In this document: positions 6,874 through 15,061 of the stretch, piece by piece | How the letters are laid out: each line of letters starts with the position of its first letter | Position numbering within the stretch: the stretch's first letter is position 1 | Assembly (NCBI RefSeq): GCF_002086285.1 | Contig: NZ_MVHU01000010.1 | Coordinates: 1-64,000 of the forward strand | Direction: 5' to 3' | DNA: 64,000 bases | Source of the DNA: Mycolicibacter kumamotonensis | GTDB lineage: Bacteria > Actinomycetota > Actinomycetes > Mycobacteriales > Mycobacteriaceae | Program-made: the position numbers and the translations under genes | Notes under the pieces: model-generated | The model's database searches: none | What the model was told of the DNA's origin: nothing | What the model saw: the letters and a program-made list of their open reading frames with translations, nothing else

Positions 6874-8547
6874 TCATCGCGGCCCCGGTTTGGGCACGGC
6901 GAGCTCGGCCAGGGCCGCCGAGAACAACTCGTCCATCCGTGGGCTCAGCTCGGTCAGCGTCATGGCGCCGGCATGGCTGGCCGAGCCGAAGACTCGTTCG
7001 GGCTGCTCGGCGGCGCCGATAGTGAGGCAGAGACAGGCGAGGCCGTCTGCACGGAGTTCTTCGATGGCCTTGCCGACGTCGGCTTCGGCGTAACGGCCTT
7101 CGTAGCCGACGTCGTAGGGGAAGCCATCCGACAGCACGAGCAGCAACCGGTTCGGTGTGCCGGCCTCGGTCTTGAGAATCTGGCCCGCGCCGCGGATTCC
7201 GGCGCCGAGCCGGGTGTAGCCCGACGGCTGCAGCCCGTTGAGCCGGCCTCGCCCGACGGCACCGAAGCGTTGTCCGAACGTCTTGATCGCCGGCAGCTCA
7301 ACGCAGTGACGGCCCTGGGACCGAAACCCGTACACGGCCACCCGATCACCGAGCTCTTCGAGGGTGACGGCAAGGGTGGCCGCGGCCCGTCGCTGATGGT
7401 CGTGTACCGCGAGGCCGCCCGGATCGGTATCGGTCGCCGACCCCGAAGCATCCAGCAAGATCAGGACGCCGAGATTGCGCGCCAGTTTCCGGCGTTCGGT
7501 GTAGACGTGTTCCGGTGGCGAAAAGCCTGACCGCAAGTCGACGAACAAATCGATGAGAGCCTCGAGGTCGAGCTCGTCCCCGTCGGCGCGAGCACGTAAC
7601 GCCTTGGGCCCCAGCCCGACGCGTGACAGGCGCTGCCGCAGTACGTCGTCGGGTATCACGCCGGCACCGGACACGTCGGCGGGGGCGGTGAGCGGGAAAT
7701 CGACGACTCGGCACCAGTCGGGCCGGTACCGGTTGTTGAAGACGTCCCACTCGGGATACCAGGCGCCGCCGACCCCTACCGTCGCGGCCGGCCTTCCGTC
7801 GTCGCTGAATCGGATCCGCGTGGGCAGGGGCCGGGCATTCGCACCCACCGTGTGCGTGCGCCGCAGGGTGCGAACCGGCATCTCTCCGCCGGAGTTGCTG
7901 TCCCCGGCGGAACGCGAACCGCCGAGCAGCCTTCGCAGAAAATCAGAGAGGGCCGGCGAATTGAAGACCGGATTGTCGAAGAGCTTGAGTATCTTGCTGT
8001 CGCCCGCCCCTTCTCCGTCATCGTCGTCGTGGTCCTCCTGCGTCTCGGTGACGTTGAGTTGCAAGCGCAGATCCGCATCGGTGGCCTTCCCCCCGGCGGC
8101 GACGGAATCCCCCAACAGCCGCGCGGGCCTGATGACACCGAACCAATCCGGGGGATCGGCGACGTCGGCCCGGCTCCTGGCCGCCCGAAGAGATTCGTCG
8201 GCAGAGGCGGTACGCGGCGGCACCGCCGGGCGAAGCGTGGCCGCGAGCGGAAGCCGGGTAGCCAGTTCGGCCAGTACCCGGTCGCCTTCGAGCGCCAGAT
8301 AACGCCGGGCCACCGTCGGGCGCGCCCGTAATGCCTTCACCAGCCGTGGATCCAGGCTCCCGGCGCCGAGCAGAGCGCTTTGGACGAGCATCTCGCGGCG
8401 CTGCGTCGCCAAGCCGGCCTCCGCCGACACGAAGACGGCGCGGCCGTTGGTATAGGCGGCCTCGCCCGCGGGCGACTGCGAGACGTCGAGCGCCCGGCCC
8501 GCGACGTAGCTGGCGATGAACCTGAGGCGGTCGGGGGTTTCGGTCAC
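6874..8547 (-). CDS. NorD/CbbO-type VWA-domain protein
   Basis: The 557-residue protein has a C-terminal von Willebrand A domain with an intact MIDAS motif (D366-A-S368-G-S370 in LILLDASGSA) and the later VLSDGFPYD. The long N-terminal helical region contains an acidic run (EDHDDDDGEG near 171-180). The GTG start overlaps the stop of the upstream MoxR-type ATPase gene. In characterised systems (NorQ/NorD, CbbQ/CbbO) such a pair is a chaperone that inserts or activates a metal centre or removes inhibitors. The client here is unknown. AveC, encoded in the same operon, and the neighbouring iron oxygenases are candidates. Confidence 0.85.
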   Translation of the reverse strand: MTETPDRLRFIASYVAGRALDVSQSPAGEAAYTNGRAVFVSAEAGLATQRREMLVQSALLGAGSLDPRLVKALRARPTVARRYLALEGDRVLAELATRLPLAATLRPAVPPRTASADESLRAARSRADVADPPDWFGVIRPARLLGDSVAAGGKATDADLRLQLNVTETQEDHDDDDGEGAGDSKILKLFDNPVFNSPALSDFLRRLLGGSRSAGDSNSGGEMPVRTLRRTHTVGANARPLPTRIRFSDDGRPAATVGVGGAWYPEWDVFNNRYRPDWCRVVDFPLTAPADVSGAGVIPDDVLRQRLSRVGLGPKALRARADGDELDLEALIDLFVDLRSGFSPPEHVYTERRKLARNLGVLILLDASGSATDTDPGGLAVHDHQRRAAATLAVTLEELGDRVAVYGFRSQGRHCVELPAIKTFGQRFGAVGRGRLNGLQPSGYTRLGAGIRGAGQILKTEAGTPNRLLLVLSDGFPYDVGYEGRYAEADVGKAIEELRADGLACLCLTIGAAEQPERVFGSASHAGAMTLTELSPRMDELFSAALAELAVPKPGPR

Positions 8548-9365
8548 ATCGAGGGGAGAACAGCGTCGACGAGTTCACCGAGTGCGCGGATGACGTCGGC
8601 GTCGTCGGAGAGGATTTCGACGATGGCCGCCTGTACCGCACTTCGCAGGCCGAGTCCTTCGGCGACCAGTCCGCCGGCCAGGATCAGCATCCGGGTGGAG
8701 GAGCCTTCCCGCAGCGGTGAGCCGTCCAGGTTCCGGATGGCGTTGCCGAGGGTGACCAGCGCACGTGCCGTCGCGGCATCGACACCGGCTTCGTGCGCGA
8801 CGATCTCGATCTCGGTCTCGGCGGGCGGGAAGCCGAGCTCGATAGCGACGAACCGCTGGCGAGTCGACTCCTTGAGGTTCTTCAGCACGCTCTGGTACCC
8901 GGGGTTATAGGAGATCACCAGCTGAAACCCCTGTGCCGCGGGGATTGTCGTGCCGAGGCGATCGATCGGGAGCTCGCGGCGGTGATCAGCGAGCGGGTGG
9001 ATGACCACGGTGGTGTCCTGGCGTGCCTCCACCACCTCGTCCAGATAGAAGATGGCTCCTTCGCGTACGGCCCGGGTCAACGGCCCGTCCACCCAGACCG
9101 TCTCTGACCCTTTGAGCAGGAACCGGCCCACCAGATCCGCCGATGTCATGTCCTCATGGCCGGCGACGGTGATCAGGTCGCGGCCCAGCCGATGGGCCAT
9201 GGCTTCGACGAATCGGGTCTTCCCGCATCCGGTGGGGCCCTTCAACAACACGGGCAGCCCACGGGCCGCGGCGGCCCGAAAGACTTCCACCTCATCACCG
9301 ACACCGCGGTAAAACGGCTCCCCGGAATGACTTTCGACCGTTGGGCGATGGTTGTTGGTCAGCAC
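8544..9365 (-). CDS. MoxR-family AAA+ ATPase, NorQ/CbbQ type
   Basis: The 273-residue ATPase has Walker A GPTGCGKT at residues 43-50, Walker B IFYLDEVVEA and the NPGYQS segment typical of CbbQ/NirQ/NorQ proteins. I place the start at GTG 9365, two bases after the stop of the AveC-like gene, giving the family length. A longer frame to 9491 would run into that gene. It is coupled to the VWA gene by ATGTGA. It would form a ring that remodels a client together with the VWA partner. Its place between a membrane protein and metal-dependent oxygenases suggests a cofactor-maturation role. Confidence 0.88.
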   Translation of the reverse strand: MLTNNHRPTVESHSGEPFYRGVGDEVEVFRAAAARGLPVLLKGPTGCGKTRFVEAMAHRLGRDLITVAGHEDMTSADLVGRFLLKGSETVWVDGPLTRAVREGAIFYLDEVVEARQDTTVVIHPLADHRRELPIDRLGTTIPAAQGFQLVISYNPGYQSVLKNLKESTRQRFVAIELGFPPAETEIEIVAHEAGVDAATARALVTLGNAIRNLDGSPLREGSSTRMLILAGGLVAEGLGLRSAVQAAIVEILSDDADVIRALGELVDAVLPSM

Positions 9366-9367
9366 CT

Positions 9368-10516
9368 CTAGTTCCCGCGTTCGAAGGGCACGATAGGCGG
9401 TACGCCAACACCTTCGGGCATCACCAGCTGGCCATCGACGTTGATGTAGCCCGAGCGATTGGACGGCATCGGCAGAGCGGGATGCGGGCATGGCTTGTCG
9501 GTGCCCTCACCGCAGATGCCGCCGGTGAAGTAGGAGCGCTTCTGATGGTCTTCCGGCCACGGGTCGGCGTGCATGGCGATCCATTGCACCGGACCCATGT
9601 AGAAGACGAAGAAGCACGCACTGACCCCGGCGAAGATCGCCAGGAACCGGGTGAACTGCTGGCGGGCAAATCCCCCACGTATGCCGTCGAGTCCGCGCTC
9701 GACGAGGGTGCGGCCGCGGTCGTCGGTGAAGTAACGCAGACAGCACAGTGCCGCCTGCACCGCTCCCCACATGAGGCCCTCGTACACCGGCCACTGGTAG
9801 TAGGTGTCGGCGTTGATCGACACGGAGCGGATGGCGCCGGGATAGGTGTACAGCCCGATCGGCAGGAGGACCAATCCCTCCATCACGAAGTCGAAGACGA
9901 ACGAGATCGCGTAGGTGACGGCGATCAGGCGAAGATTGCTGATGCCCGGCCAGCGCGCCTTGATCTTCCGCATGATCCAGCATCCGGCGATCGTGATCAT
10001 CAGCACGCCCCACGCGTAGCCCGGCGCGTTGGTCAACAACGGCTCGGCGACCTGGCGGCCGGGTTCCTCGGGGGAGGCCCAGCCGGGAATGTGCGACGTC
10101 CACGAACCCCGGTTGAACAGCCAGGTGTTGTAGGTGCACCAGGTGTTGAAGTAGTTGAGCAGCGGATCCTGAAAGAACATCAGGCCCATCGATAAAAAGA
10201 GCATGCCGTCCAGCGTGATTCGGCGCTCGCGCCGCCAGGGCCGGATGAAGAACCACCAGATCGCAACCGGCAGGCCGACCCAGAGGATGACGGCGTTGGC
10301 CATCAGGGGCACCTTCATGTACATCGGCGGATCGTTCGGCCCGCTGGGCACCCGTTCGAAGAACGGGCCGGTGATCCAGCGCGCCCACACATACAGCTGT
10401 AGCGCCAGCAGGGCCCCGCCGACGGCCGCCCAGATCCGGATGGCCCCGCCGCCTTGACGGCCGGACGATTCCTGCTCGGCGACCACGTTCTTCTGACTCG
10501 ACACGCCGCTAGCCAT
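9368..10516 (-). CDS. AveC-family polytopic membrane protein
   Basis: The 382-residue protein has about seven hydrophobic segments (for example IRIWAAVGGALLALQLYVW, MANAVILWVGLPVAIWWFF, LRLIAVTYAISFVFDFVMEG and FLAIFAGVSACFFVFYMGP). Mycobacterial proteins of this type are annotated as spirocyclase AveC family, after the avermectin enzyme, but their reaction is unknown. I chose ATG 10516, which has GAAGGGA upstream. It heads a tight operon with the NorQ- and NorD-type genes, and its promoter region faces the TetR gene at 10618. Conserved-looking Trp, Tyr and His positions between the helices (WPVYEGLMWG, NTWCTYNTW) could form an active site. It probably acts on a hydrophobic substrate in the membrane. 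Confidence 0.8.
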   Translation of the reverse strand: MASGVSSQKNVVAEQESSGRQGGGAIRIWAAVGGALLALQLYVWARWITGPFFERVPSGPNDPPMYMKVPLMANAVILWVGLPVAIWWFFIRPWRRERRITLDGMLFLSMGLMFFQDPLLNYFNTWCTYNTWLFNRGSWTSHIPGWASPEEPGRQVAEPLLTNAPGYAWGVLMITIAGCWIMRKIKARWPGISNLRLIAVTYAISFVFDFVMEGLVLLPIGLYTYPGAIRSVSINADTYYQWPVYEGLMWGAVQAALCCLRYFTDDRGRTLVERGLDGIRGGFARQQFTRFLAIFAGVSACFFVFYMGPVQWIAMHADPWPEDHQKRSYFTGGICGEGTDKPCPHPALPMPSNRSGYINVDGQLVMPEGVGVPPIVPFERGN

Positions 10517-10556
10517 GTTGCGGTTTCCCTTCCCCGGTGGCGCAGTGCGTCGAAAT

Positions 10557-10570
10557 ATACTCATTGGTAT
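10557..10570. promoter_or_regulatory. Putative TetR operator ATAC-N6-GTAT
   Basis: ATACTCATTGGTAT lies in the 101-base divergent region between the AveC-like gene and the TetR gene. A further GGTATC follows near 10585. The dyad is short, so this is suggestive only. The position suits autoregulation by the TetR and control of the AveC-NorQ-NorD operon. Confidence 0.35.
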
Positions 10571-10617
10571 CTCAGCTGCCAAGAGGTATCGCAGATTCTT
10601 GTGGAATAATCCCGACC

Positions 10618-11220
10618 ATGGTGGAGCGGTGGACCCGGGAGCGGAGACTGGCGCACACCCGTTCACTGCTGCTGGATGCCGCCGAGGAAGTGTTCGCCGA
10701 AAAAGGTTTCACCACAGCGACTCTCGATGACATTGCCCAGGCCGCCGGCTACACGAAGGGGGCCATCTACAAGCACTTCGCCGGCAAGGAGGAGCTCTTC
10801 CTGGCCGTCAACGACCGGTATTGGCGGCGTTATTTCGACAACTTCGCCGAGGTGATGACGAAGACGAGCCAGATCGGGGAGCGTGAACTCGACGAGATCG
10901 CCGAGCGTTGGCGTCAACTGAGCCAGGACCACGGCGCGGAGCACGCCGCGCTCGGACACGAGTTCGCGCTGTATCTGCTGCGCAACCCCGACGCGCGCGA
11001 GCGGGTCGCCGCCAAACGCGCCGAGGTCGTCGAGCAGTTGGCGAAGTTCATCGTCGAGGGCGTCGAACGCCTCGGCGGGACCCTGCTGATCCCGGCACTG
11101 ACACTGGCCCAGGTTCTCGTCGCCACCAGCGACTCGGCCGTGTTGGCCAGCCAACTCGACGACATCGATCTCTACCGGCCGGTCGTCGCGATGTACGTCT
11201 CGATGATCAAGCTGCCCTGA
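10618..11220 (+). CDS. TetR-family transcriptional regulator
   Basis: The 200-residue regulator has an N-terminal helix-turn-helix: LLLDAAEEVFAEKGFTTATL, then DDIAQAAGYTKGAIYKHFAGKEELF, near residues 17-60. I chose ATG 10618 because the N-terminus from there fits the family. The upstream extension to 10537 is probably leader. It is divergent from the AveC-like operon and 114 bases upstream of the SDR/Rieske-2 operon, so it could control both. Its ligand domain is all-helical and gives no clue to the effector. Confidence 0.88.
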   Translation: MVERWTRERRLAHTRSLLLDAAEEVFAEKGFTTATLDDIAQAAGYTKGAIYKHFAGKEELFLAVNDRYWRRYFDNFAEVMTKTSQIGERELDEIAERWRQLSQDHGAEHAALGHEFALYLLRNPDARERVAAKRAEVVEQLAKFIVEGVERLGGTLLIPALTLAQVLVATSDSAVLASQLDDIDLYRPVVAMYVSMIKLP

Positions 11221-11249
11221 GCCGCGTCACTTCGGCCGATGTTCAGCAC

Positions 11250-11279
11250 TTGAGATTAATGACAAGTACTTGATAATAT
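11250..11279 (+). promoter_or_regulatory. Promoter with palindromic operator for the second Rieske operon
   Basis: TTGAGA (11250-11255) and TAATAT (11274-11279) are 18 bases apart. Between them AATGACAAGTACTTGAT (11258-11274) contains the perfect palindrome CAAGTACTTG. Its reverse complement matches the 3460-3476 element at 15 of 17 positions. The CAAG-N2-CTTG core resembles the published KstR2 box (AnCAAGnnCTTGnT, from memory), which suggests a TetR-type repressor. Confidence 0.6.
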
Positions 11280-11334
11280 CGCTCACGATGCAGTCCGGGG
11301 TTGTGATGCGCCGAAAGGCGCCGAAGGGGATGCA

Positions 11335-12093
11335 ATGACCACAGTGGTGTCGCCGCGGGTCGCCGTGGTCACCGGCGGGGCCTCGGGAATGGGCGAGGCC
11401 ACCTGTCACGAGCTGGGCCGACGCGGGCACCAGGTCGCCGTCCTGGACGTCAATGACCAAGCCGCGCAGCGGGTTGCCGAGGATCTGCGCGGCCAGGGAA
11501 TGGTTGCGCTCGGGATCGCCGCCGACGTCACCGATCGATCCGCCGTCGACTCGGCGTTCGCCAAGGTGCGCAGCGAGCTCGGGCCGACCACCGTCCTGGT
11601 CACCAGCGCCGGCTTGTTCGGCTATTCCGCCTTCGCTGACATCACCCCCGAAGCGTGGGCGCGGATCATCGATGTCAACCTGACCGGCACCTTCCACTGC
11701 TGCCAGGCCGCACTGCCGGACATGGTCTCCGCGGGGTGGGGCCGAATCGTGATGATCTCCTCGTCCAGCGCCCAGCGTGGATCGCCGTTCGCCGCCCACT
11801 ATGCGGCATCCAAGGGTGGGGTGATCACGCTGACCAAGTCGCTGGCCCGCGAGTACGCCGTTCACGGCATCACGGTCAACAACATCCCGCCCTCGGGTAT
11901 CGAGACGCCCATGCAGCACCAGTCGCAGGCGGCCGGCTACCTGCCGTCCAACGAACAGATAGCAGCCAACATCCCGCTGGGCCGGCTGGGCACCGGGGCC
12001 GACATCGCCGCGGCGGTCGGATTCCTGTGTTCGGAGGAAGCCGGCTTCATCACGGGTCAGGTGCTCGGAGTCAATGGAGGAGCGGTGTTGTGA
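11335..12093 (+). CDS. SDR-family oxidoreductase
   Basis: The 252-residue classical short-chain dehydrogenase has cofactor motif TGGASGMG near residue 15, NxAG equivalent TSAG, catalytic Ser in ISSSSA, YAASK as the active-site Tyr/Lys, and C-terminal GQVLGVNGGAVL. It resembles 3-oxoacyl reductases and hydroxysteroid-type dehydrogenases. It is the first gene of the Rieske-2 operon and its stop overlaps the GTG of the next gene. It could oxidise an alcohol made by the oxygenase or reduce a ketone intermediate. Specificity is not predictable. Confidence 0.9.
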   Translation: MTTVVSPRVAVVTGGASGMGEATCHELGRRGHQVAVLDVNDQAAQRVAEDLRGQGMVALGIAADVTDRSAVDSAFAKVRSELGPTTVLVTSAGLFGYSAFADITPEAWARIIDVNLTGTFHCCQAALPDMVSAGWGRIVMISSSSAQRGSPFAAHYAASKGGVITLTKSLAREYAVHGITVNNIPPSGIETPMQHQSQAAGYLPSNEQIAANIPLGRLGTGADIAAAVGFLCSEEAGFITGQVLGVNGGAVL

Positions 12094-13322
12094 CAGAGCC
12101 TATTTCAGCGCGATCGGGCAGGCCCGCGGAGGGTTCGTGGACCGAACACTACCCGGATCTGGGCACCGGCCCGATCTCGTTCACCGATTCCACGTCACCG
12201 GAGTTCTACGAGGTCGAGCGCGAGGCGGTGTTCAAGCGCGCCTGGCTCAACATCGGCCGTGTCGAGGAGGTGCCCGACCACGGGAGCTACGCCACCAAGG
12301 AGATCGAAGTCGCCCGGGCGTCGGTCATTGTGGTCTGCGCAGACCAGGGGATCCGGGCGTTTCACAACATCTGCCCCCGATGCGGCACGAAGCTGGTCTG
12401 GCACGACTTTCCGGATCGAGAGACCGCCGGGCAATGTCAGGAGTTCACCTGCAAACGCTGCCGCCACAGCCACGGATTCGACGGTGCGGACCCGCACCTG
12501 ATCGGCGTGCACTGCGACATCTGGAACGGCTTCATCTTCATCAACTTCGATGCCCAACCGCGCCAAGCCCTGCGCGAATTCCTCGGGCCCATGATCGCCG
12601 CTCTCGACGACTACCCGTTCGGGAAACTCACCGAACGCTACGACTGGGTGGCGCACAACAACAGCAACTGGAAGATCTTCGCCGACGCGTTCCAGGAGTA
12701 CTACCATGTGCCGGCACTGCATTCGCAGCAGGTGCCCGCTGCGGTGCGCGTCCCCGACGCCGGCTTCACCTGCGGTCACTTCCAGCTCGACGGGCCGCAC
12801 CGGTTGGTGTCGACCGCCGGCCGGCGCCGGTGGCTGCTGCCTCCGGAATACATGTACCCGATCGAGCGGGCGACCCGCAGCGGGCTGGTCGGCCCCTGGC
12901 AGACCCCCGATATCGGCGACATTCCGGACGGGGTGAACCCGGGCGGCATCGAGCCGTGGGGGATCAGCAATTTCCAGATCTTCCCCAACACCGAGATCCT
13001 CATCTACGGCGGTTGGTATCTGCTGTACCGGTACTGGCCCACTTCGCACAACACCCACCGCTTCGAGGCCCACACCTACTTTCATCCGGCCAGTAGCGTG
13101 CGCGAGCGCGTCGAGCACGAAGTTGCGGCCGTGGTGCTCAAGGAGTTCGCACTGCAAGACGCCGGAATGCTCGGCGGAACCCAAGCGGCGCTGGAATACG
13201 GCATCGTCGACGACTTTCCGCTCAACGATCAGGAGATCCTGGTCCGGCACCTGCACAAGGTGGTCGGCGACTGGGTGGACGAATACCGGCGTGAGCACAC
13301 CGGAGCGGGAGCAGTACGATGA
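12090..13322 (+). CDS. Rieske-type oxygenase alpha subunit with Cys4 in place of Cys2His2 cluster ligands (module B)
   Basis: The 410-residue protein aligns closely with the proteins at 3540-4811 and 59215-60504 from the N-terminal EGSWTEHYPDLGT onward. Where the others have CRHRG and CKYHGWRY, this one reads C95-P-R-C98-G and C121-K-R-C124-RHSHGF. The two Rieske histidines are gone and two CxxC pairs appear, as in rubredoxin or zinc ribbons. The following loop (NLDG to DKSRYG in the sister protein) is about 15 residues shorter. The catalytic domain keeps NWKIFADAFQEYYHVPALH with D199, H206 and H211. The frame is intact and coupled to both neighbours, so decay by frameshift is unlikely. It may carry a different iron-sulfur or zinc site, or be a structural partner of another alpha subunit. 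Confidence 0.85.
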   Translation: MTEPISARSGRPAEGSWTEHYPDLGTGPISFTDSTSPEFYEVEREAVFKRAWLNIGRVEEVPDHGSYATKEIEVARASVIVVCADQGIRAFHNICPRCGTKLVWHDFPDRETAGQCQEFTCKRCRHSHGFDGADPHLIGVHCDIWNGFIFINFDAQPRQALREFLGPMIAALDDYPFGKLTERYDWVAHNNSNWKIFADAFQEYYHVPALHSQQVPAAVRVPDAGFTCGHFQLDGPHRLVSTAGRRRWLLPPEYMYPIERATRSGLVGPWQTPDIGDIPDGVNPGGIEPWGISNFQIFPNTEILIYGGWYLLYRYWPTSHNTHRFEAHTYFHPASSVRERVEHEVAAVVLKEFALQDAGMLGGTQAALEYGIVDDFPLNDQEILVRHLHKVVGDWVDEYRREHTGAGAVR

Positions 13323-13654
13323 GCGCCCCGCGCCTGCCGAGCGCCTTCGCCGAACTGGAAAGATTTGCCGAAACCTGGTGTCTGCCAACCGAAACCGAAC
13401 GCTTCAACCAGCGTCTGGCCAGCACCATTCCTGAACTACGGGCCTTTTACGACGCGTTCTTCCCGCGGTTGGAGGAGGCGATCGACTACTGCGACAAGTT
13501 CGCCCTGGACGAGATCCCCGAGGACGCACTCAACCTGCTGCACCTGATCTATTCGCTGGTCATGGTGGCGATGGCGGTGGAGATCATGGGCCAGCCCGCG
13601 CCCGTCGACGCCGCCGACGCCGTCATGATCCGAACCGGCTGGCCCGTCCCGTGA
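13319..13654 (+). CDS. Small helical protein paired with Rieske oxygenase (family member 2)
   Basis: The 111-residue protein overlaps the upstream oxygenase gene by ATGA. It shares the family pattern with the genes at 4819 and 58908: FAELERF, TETERFNQRL, FYDAFFPRLEEAI, YCDKFALDEIPEDALNLLH and SLVMVAM. It differs most near the C-terminus (MGQPAPVDAADAV instead of WKQPRVPD), perhaps in step with the altered oxygenase it accompanies. No catalytic motif or signal peptide is seen. The recurrent pairing argues for a physical partnership with the oxygenase. Confidence 0.75.
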   Translation: MSAPRLPSAFAELERFAETWCLPTETERFNQRLASTIPELRAFYDAFFPRLEEAIDYCDKFALDEIPEDALNLLHLIYSLVMVAMAVEIMGQPAPVDAADAVMIRTGWPVP

Positions 13655-13688
13655 TCACCGGAAACCCATCGCCGAAAGGACGCAGCCG

Positions 13689-14534
13689 ATGAGTCTGCTC
13701 ACCGTCAACAAGCTCACCTCCTCGGTCGGCGCCGAGGTCCGCGGCGTCGAGCCGGAACGGCTGGTCGACGACGATCATCTCGGCGCTGCGGTGCTCGAGG
13801 CGCTGGAGGACAACGGGGTCCTGGTCTTCCGCGATCTGCAGCTCGAGCCCCGGGATCAGGTCGCGTTCTGTGGTCGGCTCGGCAGCGTCGACTTCTCCTC
13901 GGACGGCCACCACGAGGTCGCCGGCATCTATCCGATCACGTTGAACACCGCCAAGAACTCCGCCGCGAGCTACCTGCGCGCCACCTTCGACTGGCATATC
14001 GACGGCTGCACGCCGACGGGTGACGAGTGCCCGCAGAAGGCCACCGTGCTCTCAGCGGTGCAGGTGGCCGAGCGAGGCGGCGAGACCGAATTCGCCAACG
14101 CCTATGCCGCCTACGACGCACTCACCGACGACGAGAAGCAGCGCTTCGGCTCCCTGCGGGTCGTGCACTCGCTGGAAGCCTCCCAGCGCCGGGTCACGCC
14201 CGACCCGACTCCGGAAGAGCTGGCGAGGTGGCGGGCTCGACCCACCCACGAACATCCCCTGGTGTGGACGCACCGCACCGGCCGAAAGTCGCTGGTACTG
14301 GGCGCCTCCGCCGACTACGTCGTCGGCATGGATCTCGATGACGGCCGCGCGCTGCTGGCCGAACTGCTCGAGCGCGCCACGGTCGCCGACAACGTCTATC
14401 GGCACAAGTGGTCAGTGGGAGACACCGTCATCTGGGACAACCGCGGGGTGCTGCATCGCGCCGCCCCCTACGACCCGGACTCCCCTCGGGAAATGCTGCG
14501 CACCACGGTGCTCGGTGACGAGCCCATCCAGTGA
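13689..14534 (+). CDS. TauD/TfdA-family 2-oxoglutarate-dependent dioxygenase (1)
   Basis: The 281-residue protein has the iron triad of the family: H103 and D105 in FDWHIDG and the distal His in NRGVLHRAAP, followed by the 2-oxoglutarate-binding Arg region PREMLRTT. It would hydroxylate or oxidatively cleave a substrate, using Fe(II), O2 and 2-oxoglutarate. The paralogue at 41087-41923 sits in the other catabolic operon beside another Rieske gene, so this step seems to be a constant companion of the oxygenases. The ATG follows GAAAGGACGCAGCCG. Confidence 0.9.
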   Translation: MSLLTVNKLTSSVGAEVRGVEPERLVDDDHLGAAVLEALEDNGVLVFRDLQLEPRDQVAFCGRLGSVDFSSDGHHEVAGIYPITLNTAKNSAASYLRATFDWHIDGCTPTGDECPQKATVLSAVQVAERGGETEFANAYAAYDALTDDEKQRFGSLRVVHSLEASQRRVTPDPTPEELARWRARPTHEHPLVWTHRTGRKSLVLGASADYVVGMDLDDGRALLAELLERATVADNVYRHKWSVGDTVIWDNRGVLHRAAPYDPDSPREMLRTTVLGDEPIQ

Positions 14535-15061
14535 CCCGGCTGGAGCCGCTGCCGGCGGATCGCTGGGACGAAACGGTGCGCGATGCGTTGCGCTCGCTGC
14601 TGCCGGCGGAACGGGCCAACCCGCGTGACGCCGGCAACGTGCTGGCTGCTTTGGTCCGCCACCCTGCGCTGACCCGTGCCTACCTGCCGTTCAACGCCTA
14701 TCTGCTCACCGGTTCCACACTGTCACCGCGGGACCGCGAAATCGCGCTGCTGCGGGCGGTGCTGAAAAGCGATTGCGATTACCTGTGGTCACATCACCTT
14801 CCGATCGCAGAACGCGCGGGCCTGACGGCCGAAGAGATCGCCACCATCCGCTCCGGGCAGCCTGCCCGGGAATCCGATGCGGCCGTGGTGCACGCCGCCG
14901 ACGAGCTGGTCGACAGTCGGACCATTTCTGCTGCAGTGTGGGACGAGCTGAGTCGCCACTTCACCGAAGAGCAACGCATGGACCTGGTGTTCACCATCGG
15001 CGGCTACTGCCTATTGGCCATGGCGGTCAACACCTTTGGCGTCCAGAAGGAGACCACATGA
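14531..15061 (+). CDS. AhpD-like / carboxymuconolactone decarboxylase family protein (1)
   Basis: The 176-residue helical protein has the family core REIALLRAVLKSDCDYLWSHH. It lacks the CxxC redox pair of true AhpD peroxidase partners, retaining only scattered Cys and the His pair. That fits the carboxymuconolactone-decarboxylase branch or a non-redox member. The GTG start overlaps the TauD stop, and its own stop overlaps the next ATG. The paralogue at 60509-61054 heads the third Rieske module. It may act on a lactone or serve as a binding protein. The function is not determinable. Confidence 0.8.
   Translation: MTRLEPLPADRWDETVRDALRSLLPAERANPRDAGNVLAALVRHPALTRAYLPFNAYLLTGSTLSPRDREIALLRAVLKSDCDYLWSHHLPIAERAGLTAEEIATIRSGQPARESDAAVVHAADELVDSRTISAAVWDELSRHFTEEQRMDLVFTIGGYCLLAMAVNTFGVQKETT

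Noticed and set aside
9366..9491. Upstream extension of the NorQ-type ATPase to 9491
   Set aside because: It would run through the end of the AveC-like gene and adds residues unlike the family. GTG 9365 gives the normal N-terminus.
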